33,765 bases of DNA from Chloroflexota bacterium (GTDB lineage: Bacteria > Chloroflexota > Anaerolineae > Promineifilales > Promineifilaceae). Both the position numbers and the translations under genes were made by a program. The stretch spans positions 88,147 through 121,911 of the forward strand of contig JABFFZ010000004.1 of NCBI GenBank assembly GCA_013112725.1. Direction: 5' to 3'. Of this stretch, positions 23,553 through 31,819 are shown in pieces (positions within the stretch are counted from its first letter, which is position 1; each line of letters starts with the position of its first letter). The notes under the pieces were generated by a model, which saw nothing but the letters and a program-made list of their open reading frames with translations, was not told the origin of the DNA and made no database searches.

Positions 23553-24196
23553 GACGGCCGTGCCCACAAACTCCCCACGATCACGATGCCGCCGACGGGA
23601 ACCAACAGGAACAATTGCCACCAACCGCTCATGCCCGCGTCGTTCAGGCGGCGCGTGCCCGCCGCCAGCCAGGGCAGCAGCATCACAACCAGGAAGGCGC
23701 CCGCCACGGCTTCACTCAGATAGCTCAACGCAGTGACCAGCAGGAAGAGGAACAGGGTGAACCACCAGAACTCTGAACGGGAGGCACGGCCGTGAAAGGT
23801 GCCAGATTTGAGGAGACAGGTGAGTATCGCCTGAAAGAACGTCATGCTGCGATCTTCGTCTTGGACGTCTGATTTGAAAGTGTCTGTCATTTTTGTTTCC
23901 AACTCCTTGCCGAATAATGAGACGGCTTCTTGTAATGATGTAGCCCAATTTCGTGAATCAGGCCCGTCTTCATTTTCAGCCACTTCCCCTTTGTCCACAA
24001 CTGTGGAATTCCCTAGTTTTAGCACCAGTTCCACTCTGGAACGCACGTCAAACTTGTCGTAAATGTTTTTCAGGTGGAATTCAACGGTGCGTTCAGAAAT
24101 ATGCAGGGCAGCCGCCATAGCCTTATTGCTATTGCCTTCCAACAGAAGGTCAACCACTTCCCGTTCCCGGTCGCTCAGTACATCCAGTTGAGACAT
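23546..24196 (-). CDS. LuxR-type HTH regulator fused to a DUF805 membrane domain
   Basis: From the ATG at 24196 the protein has 216 residues; an upstream extension of the frame would overlap the ABC permease, and AAAGGAAG lies just before this ATG. Residues ~5-60 are a GerE/LuxR helix-turn-helix (LSDREREVVDLLLEGNSNKAMAAALHISERTVEFHLKNIYDKF). A charged linker of about 55 residues follows. The last ~100 residues are a DUF805 domain with GRASRSEFWWFTLFLFLL and RRLNDAGMSGWW and three membrane helices. It would be a membrane-tethered DNA-binding protein with no receiver or known ligand domain. It follows the PknB/ABC genes on the same strand, so it may respond to the same envelope state. DUF805 has no agreed function. 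Confidence 0.85.
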   Translation of the reverse strand: MSQLDVLSDREREVVDLLLEGNSNKAMAAALHISERTVEFHLKNIYDKFDVRSRVELVLKLGNSTVVDKGEVAENEDGPDSRNWATSLQEAVSLFGKELETKMTDTFKSDVQDEDRSMTFFQAILTCLLKSGTFHGRASRSEFWWFTLFLFLLVTALSYLSEAVAGAFLVVMLLPWLAAGTRRLNDAGMSGWWQLFLLVPVGGIVIVGSLWARPSA

Positions 24197-24280
24197 TGTT
24201 ATCTTCCTTTCCCTTATGGTTGTTTGCTGCCCGTATTCTAAACATTTCGGAGAACAAACGAGCCAGGAATTCGTGCATTC

Positions 24281-24296
24281 TGCCAATTGGTTGGCA
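24281..24296. promoter_or_regulatory. Possible operator: TGCCAA-n4-TTGGCA
   Basis: A perfect 6-bp inverted repeat with a 4-base spacer lies 84 bases upstream of the LuxR/DUF805 start and just past the permease stop. Dimeric HTH proteins often bind such sites; autoregulation is only a guess. Confidence 0.3.
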
Positions 24297-24302
24297 AGAC
24301 GG

Positions 24303-25112
24303 TCAATAATGCGCCAGGGTGCCTTCGGCGCGGGCGCGTTCCACCGCCCAGTGGAAGAGCAGCAGCGACAGGGGGGCCAGCGCCACACAAAAAGCCAGCA
24401 GTGCCCCTATGTCGGGCGCCAGTTCCGCCCAGCTCGCGCCGTTGAGCATGGCCAGGCGCAGACCGTGCAGGGCATAGGTCAGCGGCAGCAGATACGAGAA
24501 TAGTTGCAGCCAGGCGGGTAAAATTGCCACCGGGTAAAAGACGCCGCCCAACAAATTGGCCGCATTGGATAACACCCCAGACATCGGGTCACCCCGTTTG
24601 ATGACCATGATAACGCTGGCGGCCATAATGCCCATGCTGGCAAAAGCGATAATGCTCAAGACCAGAATCAGCAAGGTCGCCGGGATATTGGCCCGGCTCA
24701 AATCCAGCGTCAGGAAAAGTGTGCCAAAGAGTAGGTAAATGAACACGCGGAAGGTAGTGTAAGTGTAGCTCCACAGCGCCGAACCGACGATGACCAGGGG
24801 GACGGGGGTGGGTGTCATCATCGTCGCTTCCAGTGTGCCCGTCACCTGCGCCTGGCGCAGCGCCGACGAAAAGCCGGTCAGCCCCACGCCAAAATAGCCC
24901 CCCAACGCAATGCCGATGATGACAAAACTAAAATAATCCCCCTCATACTCCCCCAAAAAAGGATCGGCAATCACGCCAATAAATTCCGATAGGAAGAAAA
25001 AGAGCAGCGACCGGAACACCACGCCGCCAATAGTCAGCAGAAAAGCAAAGCGGTAACTGGCTTCGTTCTGAAAATCACGGATGAGGAAGGCGAGGAGGCG
25101 GGAGAGGGTCAT
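24303..25112 (-). CDS. ABC-2 type transporter permease
   Basis: From the ATG at 25112 the protein has 269 residues and six membrane helices. It begins MTLSRLLAFLIRDFQNEASYRFAFLLTI and contains the family's conserved ALRQAQVTGTLEATMMTPTP loop and the late FYPVAILPAWLQLFSYLLPLTYALHGLR motif, which fits the ABC-2 family of drug, lipid or polysaccharide exporters. The frame extends to a GTG at 25163, which has AGGAAAG seven bases upstream and would be coupled to the ATPase stop; the extra residues (NSGYCLPVTAHGLPT) are repeat-coded. Either start is possible. The gene pairs with the ATPase just upstream. The substrate is unknown. Confidence 0.88.
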   Translation of the reverse strand: MTLSRLLAFLIRDFQNEASYRFAFLLTIGGVVFRSLLFFFLSEFIGVIADPFLGEYEGDYFSFVIIGIALGGYFGVGLTGFSSALRQAQVTGTLEATMMTPTPVPLVIVGSALWSYTYTTFRVFIYLLFGTLFLTLDLSRANIPATLLILVLSIIAFASMGIMAASVIMVIKRGDPMSGVLSNAANLLGGVFYPVAILPAWLQLFSYLLPLTYALHGLRLAMLNGASWAELAPDIGALLAFCVALAPLSLLLFHWAVERARAEGTLAHY

Positions 25113-25166
25113 TTTTGTTGGTAAGCCGTGAGCAGTAACCGGCAAGCAGTACCCACTGTTCACTGT
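25113..25166. repeat. Short repeat tract between ABC ATPase and permease genes
   Basis: GTAAGCC/GTGAGCAG/GTAACCGG and CACTGTT CACTGTT CACTTTC units fill the gap. They encode a possible N-terminal extension of the permease if the GTG start is used. Confidence 0.6.
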
Positions 25167-26147
25167 TCACTTTCCTGTGTAATGAGCAAACACCTCTTCC
25201 AGAGACGGCGGCGCGCTGGTGATGGTGTGGATGGGGATGTTGCGAGTGTGCAGAGTGTGGAGCACGGCCGTCAACAAGCCATCTTCCTCTGCTGATTGAA
25301 AGGTGAGGGTACGGCCGTTTACCGTGACGTTTTGTTGCCTCAGGGTATGGACAACGGTCACTTCGGCGGTGTTCAGTGCCGGCGAGTCCATTTCTCCCAC
25401 CTGAATCACATACTGCCGCTGCGGGCGCAGTTCCCGGCGCAGCGCCGCCGGCTGCCCAATGGCTTGAATCCGTCCCTGATGCAGCAGCGCCACCCGGTCA
25501 CATAACTTCTCCGCCTCCGCCAGATCATGGGTGATCAGAAAAATGGTCATGCCCTGTTCCTGACGCAGACGCAAGATCAGGTCGTGCAGTTTTTGTGTCG
25601 CCGTCGGGTCCAGGCTGCGGCTTGGTTCATCCAGGAAGAGCAGGCGGGGCTGGTGCAGCAGGGCGCGGGCAATGGCTAAGCGCTGCCGCATGCCGCTGGA
25701 AAAGCTGCTAAAGCGGCGTTCAGCAACCTCCTCTAGCTGCACTTCGGCCAGCACCATTTGCACCCGCTGCCGCGCCGCTGCGCCGTGCAGTCCGTACAGC
25801 GCGGCGAAAAAGTCCAGGTTTTGCCGCGCTGTTAGCCGCCAGTAAAAACTGCGCTCATCCGAGACGACCAACCCCACCGCTGCCCGGATGCCGCCCGCTT
25901 CATTCAGGTCGTGCCCGGCCACAACGGCCGTGCCGCCCGTGGGCCGTAGCAGCGTACAGAGCATCTTCACCAGCGTCGTTTTGCCCGCCCCATTGGGGCC
26001 AAGCAGCCCAAACAGCTCGCCGGTGGGCACGGTAAGCGTGATGTCTTGTACGGCCGTGACCGGGGCCATACGCACCGCCCGCCGCCAGCCTTGCGGCTGC
26101 TGGTACGTTTTGCTCAGGTGGTAGGTGGTGAGGGCTGATGGGGGCAT
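25167..26147 (-). CDS. ABC transporter ATP-binding protein (ABC-2 / NatA-like exporter)
   Basis: The protein has 326 residues. Walker A is GPNGAGKTT (50-58), the signature loop is FSSGMRQRL (149-157; SSGM replaces the usual SGGQ) and Walker B is LLFLDEP (169-175). They are followed by SRSLDPTA (D loop) and LITHDLAEAEKLCDRV with the switch His. A C-terminal ~80-residue regulatory part (RPQRQYVIQVGEMD...) ends in SLEEVFAHYTGK, typical of DrrA/NatA-type exporters. It follows the PknB-like gene by 20 bases with no Shine-Dalgarno, so it is probably translated by coupling, and it precedes its permease. Confidence 0.93.
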   Translation of the reverse strand: MPPSALTTYHLSKTYQQPQGWRRAVRMAPVTAVQDITLTVPTGELFGLLGPNGAGKTTLVKMLCTLLRPTGGTAVVAGHDLNEAGGIRAAVGLVVSDERSFYWRLTARQNLDFFAALYGLHGAAARQRVQMVLAEVQLEEVAERRFSSFSSGMRQRLAIARALLHQPRLLFLDEPSRSLDPTATQKLHDLILRLRQEQGMTIFLITHDLAEAEKLCDRVALLHQGRIQAIGQPAALRRELRPQRQYVIQVGEMDSPALNTAEVTVVHTLRQQNVTVNGRTLTFQSAEEDGLLTAVLHTLHTRNIPIHTITSAPPSLEEVFAHYTGK

Positions 26148-26167
26148 GAGAGAGATCAGGTCTCTTC

Positions 26168-28519
26168 TTAAGGGCAGATCGGCCGGGTCAGAAACAACTC
26201 TTTTGCGGCCGATAGATTGCCGGAGGTGACGCGGCCGGTACCGATGACGGGGCCGCCGCCACTGCGCACGTCAAAGGTGTAGCTGCCGGTGGCATTGACT
26301 ACCAACAAGGCATCGTTCCAGTAATAGTTATAAATCCCATTCCCGCCTTGCCCCTCCATAAAGACTTTGATTGTCCAGGCTTCACCGTTGCAGGTTTGGG
26401 TACCTTCAAGCTGGTACAGGTTGAAGACGAGGTTGGCAGTGGAGGGCACGGCCGTGACCGAGGGCGCAGCCACCACGATCACCGGCTGCTGCACCCGCAG
26501 CGTCTCAATATCACCAGGCCAGGTCAACCGCTCCAGGCTGGCAAAACCGCGATCGCCATTGTCATTGCTCACGTACAGCCAGTTACCCGTCTCCGAACGG
26601 GCCAGCACCCAGACCACTTCCCCGGCTTCAATAATGGCCAATTCGGTGGATGCCGCGTCGGGCGCGGCAAAGAGAGAAACGTTTTCCTGGGCAATGGCCC
26701 GGTCTAGCGATTGGGGCGTGGCCGTGGGGACAGGCGTATGGGTCATTGTGGGGCTGGCGGTGGCAGTGGCAGTGGCCGTACCGGTGGGCGTGGGTGTGGT
26801 GGTGGGGGTGGTGGACGGCGTATGAGTGACGGCGACGCCGGTTACGGTGGCTGTACTTGTGGCCGGTAGGGCAGCCAGTTGCCTGGTGGCGGTGGCGGCG
26901 ACGGCCGTTGTTCCCCCGGCCATGCCCCGCCATATAACGCCCGCAGCGATCAGCAGCAGCAGCGCCAGCATAATGCCACCTACCCCCAGCAGGGCGCGGC
27001 GTGACTGAACCACCGGTGGCCCGGCAAGCATCGCTTCCGCCTGCGCCTGCACCCCTGCCGAATCTGGGAAACGGGGATCAATTTTGGCAATATGCGCCAG
27101 TTTGGCCAACGCCAATTGTGGCTGGTGCTGCGATAAAGCTGCGAGAGCGGCCGTATACAGCATGGCGCAAGCTCCCTCGGTGGCCCGTTTTTCCACCAAC
27201 ATCGGGTCAGCTACCGCCAACGTTTCTTTTTGCAGTTGAATAGAATGCCACTTGTTCAGCGCCCCTTCGTAATCGCGTACCTCCAGCAGGCCAACGGCTT
27301 CTTGATAGGCGTGATCAATCTGCTGGCGCAAATCGGCCTGCTGCATCCCCATGCGCACCTTAAATTCCAGTTCATTCACCGGGTAATCGGGATCATATTG
27401 GCGGATGGCGGCGATGGCAGCCAGACTATCTACAAACTGCCCGCTGCTGAAGTCACGTTCGGCCTGTTTGCTCAATTGCCCCAGTATATCCCGGCGTAAA
27501 CTGCTTACTTTGTGGTGTTGATAATCGGGGTCGGTGTGGCGCAATTCGTCCAGTTTGGCAATACACTCCTGCCAGGCGCGCTCATCATACGCATCCCGCG
27601 CCTGCTGCCATAAGATGCCCAACCGGTCTAAATGGCGCGAAGCCAGGGTGTCGGATGGGCCTTGTAGTTGCAGACCTACCGTACTCAGAGCATTGGCCAT
27701 TTCACCGGCGGTTTGGAAACGGGCATCAGGCTCCTTTGCCAGCGCCCGTTCCACAATGGCCACCAGCGAATGGGGTGTGTTCATCTCCACCGCCTGAATG
27801 TCCGGCGCCGGTTCACTCACCTGTTTAATCATTACCTGGTAAGTAGATTGATCGTGGAAAGGTGGGTCGCCGCTGAGCATCTCATACAAAATAATACCCA
27901 AGGAGTAAATGTCGGAGCGATGATCGGCTTCTTCGCCACGCACCTGTTCCGGGGCCATGTAGGCGGCCGTGCCCAACGGCATGGCCGAGGCTATCTTTGG
28001 TTGCTGCTCGCCGATCATTTTGGCGATACCAAAATCGGTCAGCGTTGGCTCCCCCAGCAGATCGAGCAGCACGTTAGCCGGTTTCAGGTCACGGTGTATC
28101 ATGCGCCGTTGGTGGGCGTAATCTACGGCGCTGCAAATTTTGGTCATAATCCGCACGGTGTCGGCCAGGGGTAGGCGCAGCCCGGCATTTTTCAGCGCCT
28201 CCAGGCGGTGTGACAATGTTTCACCGGGAATGTATTCCATCACCATGTAGTAAGTGCTGCCTTCGTGGTTGAAGTCATGCACCTGGATGATGTTGGGGTG
28301 GCGCAGTTGGGCGATGAGCGATGCCTCCTGCTCGAAGCGTTTGATAAATTCGGGGTTGTCCGTCAGGTTTTGGTGGATGATCTTGATGGCCACGCGCCGG
28401 TTTAGATTGGGATCATGGGCGCGGTAAACGGCCGACATACCGCCGCGACCCAGGATAGCTTCGATTTTGTAGCGACCGCCCAGGGTTTGCCCAACCCATG
28501 TTGGCCCAAAATTGGTCAT
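26168..28519 (-). CDS. PknB-type transmembrane Ser/Thr protein kinase with TPR-like and SH3-like regions
   Basis: The protein has 783 residues. The kinase domain has the P-loop LGRGGMSAVY (23-32), Lys46 in VAIKII, the catalytic HRDLKPAN with Asp144, the metal-binding DFG (162-164) and GTAAYMAPEQ. Residues ~300-500 are helical (ARDAYDERAWQECIAKLDEL, YQEAVGLLEVRDYEGALNKW), like TPR repeats. A membrane helix lies near 510-532, then a Thr/Pro/Ala-rich spacer (TPTGTATATATASPTMTHTP), an SH3b-like domain (NVSLFAAPDAASTELAIIEAGEVVWVL...) and a C-terminal beta domain. GGAG eight bases before the ATG supports the start. It leads a minus-strand set with the ABC exporter and the LuxR/DUF805 gene, so it may control envelope export. 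Confidence 0.93.
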   Translation of the reverse strand: MTNFGPTWVGQTLGGRYKIEAILGRGGMSAVYRAHDPNLNRRVAIKIIHQNLTDNPEFIKRFEQEASLIAQLRHPNIIQVHDFNHEGSTYYMVMEYIPGETLSHRLEALKNAGLRLPLADTVRIMTKICSAVDYAHQRRMIHRDLKPANVLLDLLGEPTLTDFGIAKMIGEQQPKIASAMPLGTAAYMAPEQVRGEEADHRSDIYSLGIILYEMLSGDPPFHDQSTYQVMIKQVSEPAPDIQAVEMNTPHSLVAIVERALAKEPDARFQTAGEMANALSTVGLQLQGPSDTLASRHLDRLGILWQQARDAYDERAWQECIAKLDELRHTDPDYQHHKVSSLRRDILGQLSKQAERDFSSGQFVDSLAAIAAIRQYDPDYPVNELEFKVRMGMQQADLRQQIDHAYQEAVGLLEVRDYEGALNKWHSIQLQKETLAVADPMLVEKRATEGACAMLYTAALAALSQHQPQLALAKLAHIAKIDPRFPDSAGVQAQAEAMLAGPPVVQSRRALLGVGGIMLALLLLIAAGVIWRGMAGGTTAVAATATRQLAALPATSTATVTGVAVTHTPSTTPTTTPTPTGTATATATASPTMTHTPVPTATPQSLDRAIAQENVSLFAAPDAASTELAIIEAGEVVWVLARSETGNWLYVSNDNGDRGFASLERLTWPGDIETLRVQQPVIVVAAPSVTAVPSTANLVFNLYQLEGTQTCNGEAWTIKVFMEGQGGNGIYNYYWNDALLVVNATGSYTFDVRSGGGPVIGTGRVTSGNLSAAKELFLTRPICP

Positions 28520-28560
28520 ACAAACAACTCCATGTTGGCGGATGTTTTCGACATGATACT

Positions 28561-28589
28561 ATTATGCCCTACAGGTAGCAGGAATCCAA
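28561..28589 (-). promoter_or_regulatory. Probable promoter of the PknB-type kinase gene
   Basis: On the minus strand, TTGGAT (28589-28584) and CATAAT (28566-28561) are separated by 17 bases. The -10 box is 41 bases before the ATG, leaving a normal leader with a Shine-Dalgarno site. Confidence 0.5.
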
Positions 28590-28614
28590 CCAGGGGAAAT
28601 AGGTAATTGTAGAG

Positions 28615-28652
28615 AGAGTTGTCAAATTTTATATGGAAAAATTTGGCAACTC
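28615..28652. repeat. 16-bp stem-loop with TTGnCAA core
   Basis: AGAGTTGTCAAATTTT pairs with 28637-28652 with one mismatch across a 6-base loop. It ends nine bases before the ATPase ATG, so it would form at the very 5' end of that transcript. The arms resemble those of the element at 18093-18156. Confidence 0.7.
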
Positions 28653-28661
28653 TAGAATCAC

Positions 28662-29333
28662 ATGGCAACCAGAGAGTTCTTCTTCCACCACCGATTAGGA
28701 TACAGCAAGAATCCCTTTGGGGCGCTAACGGCGGAGGAGTGGACGGCCGTGGCCTTCATCCCCCCCACCGTGCAACAAATCCTGGACAAGGGGTTTACCC
28801 ACCTGCAACTGCTTGGCCGCAAAGGGTGTGGCAAGACGACTACCTTGCTCAAACTGGCGGCGATGGCACAGGCGCAAGGGCAGGCGGTGCTGTATGAGTA
28901 CATACCGGAGGGGCAGAGCCATTTTGTGTCGCAGCCGGCGGCTGGCGGTGTCTTTGTTTTGGACGAGGCGCAGCGGCTGCGTTGGCGGGAACGGCGGCGC
29001 TGGTTGGGTTGGGGCACGGCCGTGACCTTTCTCTTTAGCAGCCACACCGACCTGACGCTCCATTTCCGCCGCGCCCACCTGCCGCTGGCAACGGTCTGGC
29101 TGGATGCCGAAATTTCCCTGGCGCATTATCACATCTGGCTGGAACGGCGGCTGGCCTATTTTGGCCTGCCAGATGCGCCCAGGGTAACGTTAGATGACAC
29201 GGCCATTGCGTATCTCTACCAGACCTTCGGCGCGGACATGCGTGAGGCTGAGTGTTTTTTATATGAGCTGTTTCAGCACAGCTGGCAACCGGGTGAAATT
29301 GGCGTGGAGGGGATGCAGTGGGTACGGCCGTGA
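28662..29333 (+). CDS. P-loop (AAA / ExeA-like) ATPase of unknown role
   Basis: The protein has 223 residues. It starts REFFFHHRLGYSKNPFGALTAEEW, resembling the start of ExeA/GspA- and TniB-like ATPases (F.NPF). It has Walker A GRKGCGKTT (52-60), Walker B VFVLDEAQ (97-104) and a sensor-like TFLFSSHTDL, then a helical lid region with LDDTAIAYLYQTFGADMREAECFLYELF. Such ATPases form small rings that load or remodel partners in secretion, transposition or conjugation, but no partner gene is nearby. It is divergent from the PknB-type kinase and shares its intergenic region. A stem-loop sits directly before the ATG and no Shine-Dalgarno is seen. The function cannot be assigned. Confidence 0.72.
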   Translation: MATREFFFHHRLGYSKNPFGALTAEEWTAVAFIPPTVQQILDKGFTHLQLLGRKGCGKTTTLLKLAAMAQAQGQAVLYEYIPEGQSHFVSQPAAGGVFVLDEAQRLRWRERRRWLGWGTAVTFLFSSHTDLTLHFRRAHLPLATVWLDAEISLAHYHIWLERRLAYFGLPDAPRVTLDDTAIAYLYQTFGADMREAECFLYELFQHSWQPGEIGVEGMQWVRP

Positions 29334-29578
29334 GCATACTGACCGTGCCATTGTGCGCCCTTACCTGTCGGAACCTGTCTCATCACCTGCTTCTTCTTAC
29401 GTCAGTATCACGGCCGTCCCACCCAATACTTTTGCACTCTAAATATCCTTTTTCACAAAGTAGATTTTACGCCTTGTTGCTGCCTGCTACCAATCGTGCA
29501 ATCCTGCTGGGATAAATGTTACGCAGCAGGCAAAGAATTCTGGACAGGTATGGAATGTTGATATAGATTGGGTTGGTT
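29334..29578. other. Intergenic region without recognised gene
   Basis: This 245-base gap contains one ACGGCCGT and a weak inverted pair, GCCTGCT / AGCAGGC, around 29480-29530. No tandem heptamers, ORF or clear promoter were found. Confidence 0.4.
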
Positions 29579-31666
29579 ATGAATGTACGATTAGGCGTAG
29601 ATACCGGCGGTACATTTACGGATTTTGTCTGGGTGGGCGCTGATGGCCGGGTGCAAATCCACAAACAACTCAGCACCCCCCATGACCCATCCGCGGCTAT
29701 ATTGCAGGGGATTGATGTGCTGCATGTGCCAGAGGGCACGGCCGTTGTGCATGGCAGCACCGTCGCCACCAACGCCCTGCTGGAACGGCGCGGTGCGCGC
29801 ACGGCGCTTATCACCACCAAAGGGTTCGCCGACGTGCTGGAAATCGGCCGCCAAAACCGGCCTGACATTTACGCTCTGGTACCTCAGAAGCCGCCTCCAC
29901 TCGTTCCCCGCTACTGGCGCTTTGAACTGGACGAACGCATCACCGCCCAGGGCGATGTATTGCGCCCCCTCAACCCGGACGGTTTGCGCCCCATCCTGGC
30001 AAAACTGGCCGAGGAGCAAATAGAATCGGTGGCCGTTTGCCTGGTCTTTTCATTTCTATATCCAGGTCACGAACGGCAAATTCAACACACAATATCCCAA
30101 TATCTCCCTATCCCAATATCCCTCTCCGCCGATATCCTGCCTGAATACCGCGAATACGAACGTACCTCTACCACCGTCATCAACGCCTACGTGGCCCCGT
30201 TGATGAGCCGGTATCTGGGGCGATTGGCGGATGGGTTGGGGGCACGGCCGTTAACCATCATGCAGAGCAACGGCGGTGTCATCAGCGCGGCTACCGCCGG
30301 GCAGCAGGCGGCGCGCACGGCGCTCTCTGGCCCGGCGGGTGGCGTGGTAGGCGCGCACTATGTGGCTGCCCAGGCCGGTTTTAGCGACCTGATTACCTTT
30401 GATATGGGCGGGACGAGTACAGATGTGGCTTTGTGTCACGGCCGTATCCCCACCACCACCAGCGGCCACATTGCCGGGATGCCCCTGTGCCTGCCCCTCC
30501 TTGACATTCACACCGTCGGTGCGGGTGGCGGCAGCCTGGCCTACGTGGATGCGGGCGGGGCGCTGCATGTCGGCCCGCAAAGTGCCGGCGCTGATCCCGG
30601 CCCGGCGTGTTATGGGAAAGAGATTGGCGATTGGCGATTGGCGATTAAAGACGGCTTGCAATCTCCAATCTCTAACCTCCAGTCTCGGGCTACCGTCACC
30701 GATGCCAATCTAGTATTGGGGCGGCTGGATGCGGATCATTTTCTGGGGGGGGCGATGCGGCTGGATGTGGCGGCGGCGCGGGCGGCGTTGAGCGAACTGG
30801 CAAGCATGATGGGGACAGATTCGGTGGAAGCGGCGGCCTGGGGCGTGATCCAGGTGGCGAATGCCAACATGGAACGCGCCATTCGCCATATTTCGGTGGA
30901 GCGGGGGTATGATCCGCGTCTGTTTACGCTGCTGCCGTTTGGCGGCGCGGGGCCGCTGCACGCCGCCGAACTGGCCGCCAATCTGCACATTCCTCGCGTT
31001 TTCATCCCGCCGTCGCCCGGTGTGCTGTCGGCATTAGGTATGTTGGTAGCTGCGCCAACAAAGGATTATTCGCGGACGGTGATGGCCGCCGTAGCGGGGG
31101 GTATTGGGATATTAGGAGATAAGGGATTGGAGATTGGAGATTGGTTGGGGGCGCAATTTGCCGGTTTGGAGGAACGCGCCCGCAGCGAAATGGCGGCCGA
31201 AGGGCATCACGACGTAACCCTGCATTATGCTCTGGATATGCGCTATAAAGGCCAATCCCACGAACTGACTATTCCCATTGACCGACCATCAATTACTGAT
31301 CACCGATTACCGATTACCGCCCTCTTCCACACTGCCCACCAGACACGCTATGGGTACCACCAGCCGGAGGTGGCGGTGGAGATTGTGACGATACGGCTCA
31401 CGGCCGTTGCCTCCGTTACCCCACCCCCTTTGCCCCAATATCCGCTGGGTGAACCAGACGCCACCGCCGCATGGGTTGGCGAAAAAGAAGTATGGTTTAA
31501 CCAGCAGCTCGTCGTCACCCGATTGTATGATCGGGCCGGCCTGCGCCCCGGCCATCAATTCCCCGGCCCGGCCATCCTCTTCCAGTATGACACCACCATT
31601 GTTGTACCGCCAGAATGGGGCACGGCCGTAGATAGGTATGGCAATCTGTTGTTAACCAAGACGTAA
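29579..31666 (+). CDS. Hydantoinase/oxoprolinase-family protein, A (HyuA-like) subunit
   Basis: From the ATG at 29579 the protein has 695 residues, the normal size; a TTG two codons earlier is less likely. The ATP-binding N-terminus LGVDTGGTFTDFV (phosphate loop), HGSTVATNALLERRGARTALI, TIMQSNGGVISA, FDMGGTSTDVAL, HTVGAGGGSLAYVD and FGGAGPLHA are diagnostic for the HyuA/acetone carboxylase beta/5-oxoprolinase group, which couples ATP hydrolysis to opening of cyclic imides or to carboxylation. No B subunit is adjacent. Three repeat-coded stretches interrupt conserved regions: 30612-30684 between GPACYG and ATVTDANL, 31099-31145, and 31281-31318 (SITDHRLPIT). The substrate is unknown. Only a weak ribosome-binding site is visible. 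Confidence 0.9.
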   Translation: MNVRLGVDTGGTFTDFVWVGADGRVQIHKQLSTPHDPSAAILQGIDVLHVPEGTAVVHGSTVATNALLERRGARTALITTKGFADVLEIGRQNRPDIYALVPQKPPPLVPRYWRFELDERITAQGDVLRPLNPDGLRPILAKLAEEQIESVAVCLVFSFLYPGHERQIQHTISQYLPIPISLSADILPEYREYERTSTTVINAYVAPLMSRYLGRLADGLGARPLTIMQSNGGVISAATAGQQAARTALSGPAGGVVGAHYVAAQAGFSDLITFDMGGTSTDVALCHGRIPTTTSGHIAGMPLCLPLLDIHTVGAGGGSLAYVDAGGALHVGPQSAGADPGPACYGKEIGDWRLAIKDGLQSPISNLQSRATVTDANLVLGRLDADHFLGGAMRLDVAAARAALSELASMMGTDSVEAAAWGVIQVANANMERAIRHISVERGYDPRLFTLLPFGGAGPLHAAELAANLHIPRVFIPPSPGVLSALGMLVAAPTKDYSRTVMAAVAGGIGILGDKGLEIGDWLGAQFAGLEERARSEMAAEGHHDVTLHYALDMRYKGQSHELTIPIDRPSITDHRLPITALFHTAHQTRYGYHQPEVAVEIVTIRLTAVASVTPPPLPQYPLGEPDATAAWVGEKEVWFNQQLVVTRLYDRAGLRPGHQFPGPAILFQYDTTIVVPPEWGTAVDRYGNLLLTKT
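30612..30684. repeat. Heptamer repeat insertion in the HyuA-like gene (GCGATTG; AATCTCC)
   Basis: AGAGATTGGCGATTGGCGAT and following units, then inverted AATCTCC/AATCTCT units, encode about 24 residues placed between two segments that are normally adjacent in the family. Confidence 0.85.
31099..31145. repeat. Repeat insertion in the HyuA-like gene (GGGATAT/GGAGATT)
   Basis: TATTGGGATATTAGGAGATA and GGAGATTGGAGATT units encode GIGILGDKGLEIGDWLG in a variable region of the protein. Confidence 0.7.
31281..31318. repeat. Heptamer repeat insertion in the HyuA-like gene (ACCGATT)
   Basis: CCATCAATTACTGATCACCG and two ACCGATT units encode PSITDHRLPIT just before the conserved FHxxHxxRYGY region. 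Confidence 0.8.
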
Positions 31667-31738
31667 GGTGGCAGGTGGCAAGTCGCAAGTGGCGGGTAAT
31701 CCTCTCTTACTTGCCACCTGTTACTTGCCACCCAAACC
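31667..31738. repeat. Inverted heptamer repeat (AGGTGGC / TTGCCACC)
   Basis: AGGTGGC, AGGTGGC, AAGTCGC, AAGTGGC units are followed by TTACTTGCCACC twice in inverted orientation. The block starts right after the HyuA-like stop and forms a strong hairpin before murJ. Confidence 0.8.
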
Positions 31739-31781
31739 GTGAGCGTAGGCATAACAAACCAGTTCCGTAGCCTGATACCGT

Positions 31782-31810
31782 TTGCCCACCCCCTGCCTAT
31801 CCTCTACAAT
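31782..31810 (+). promoter_or_regulatory. Probable promoter of murJ, near-leaderless
   Basis: TTGCCC (31782-31787) and TACAAT (31805-31810; 5/6 to consensus) are separated by exactly 17 bases. The ATG at 31820 begins 9 bases after the -10 box and has no Shine-Dalgarno, so the message is expected to start at or next to the initiation codon. Confidence 0.55.
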
Positions 31811-31819
31811 GCCCACCTC

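Noticed and set aside
24197..24388. A longer start for the LuxR/DUF805 protein
   Set aside because: It would overlap the permease gene, the residues are unlike any HTH N-terminus, and a good AAAGGAAG site precedes the ATG at 24196.
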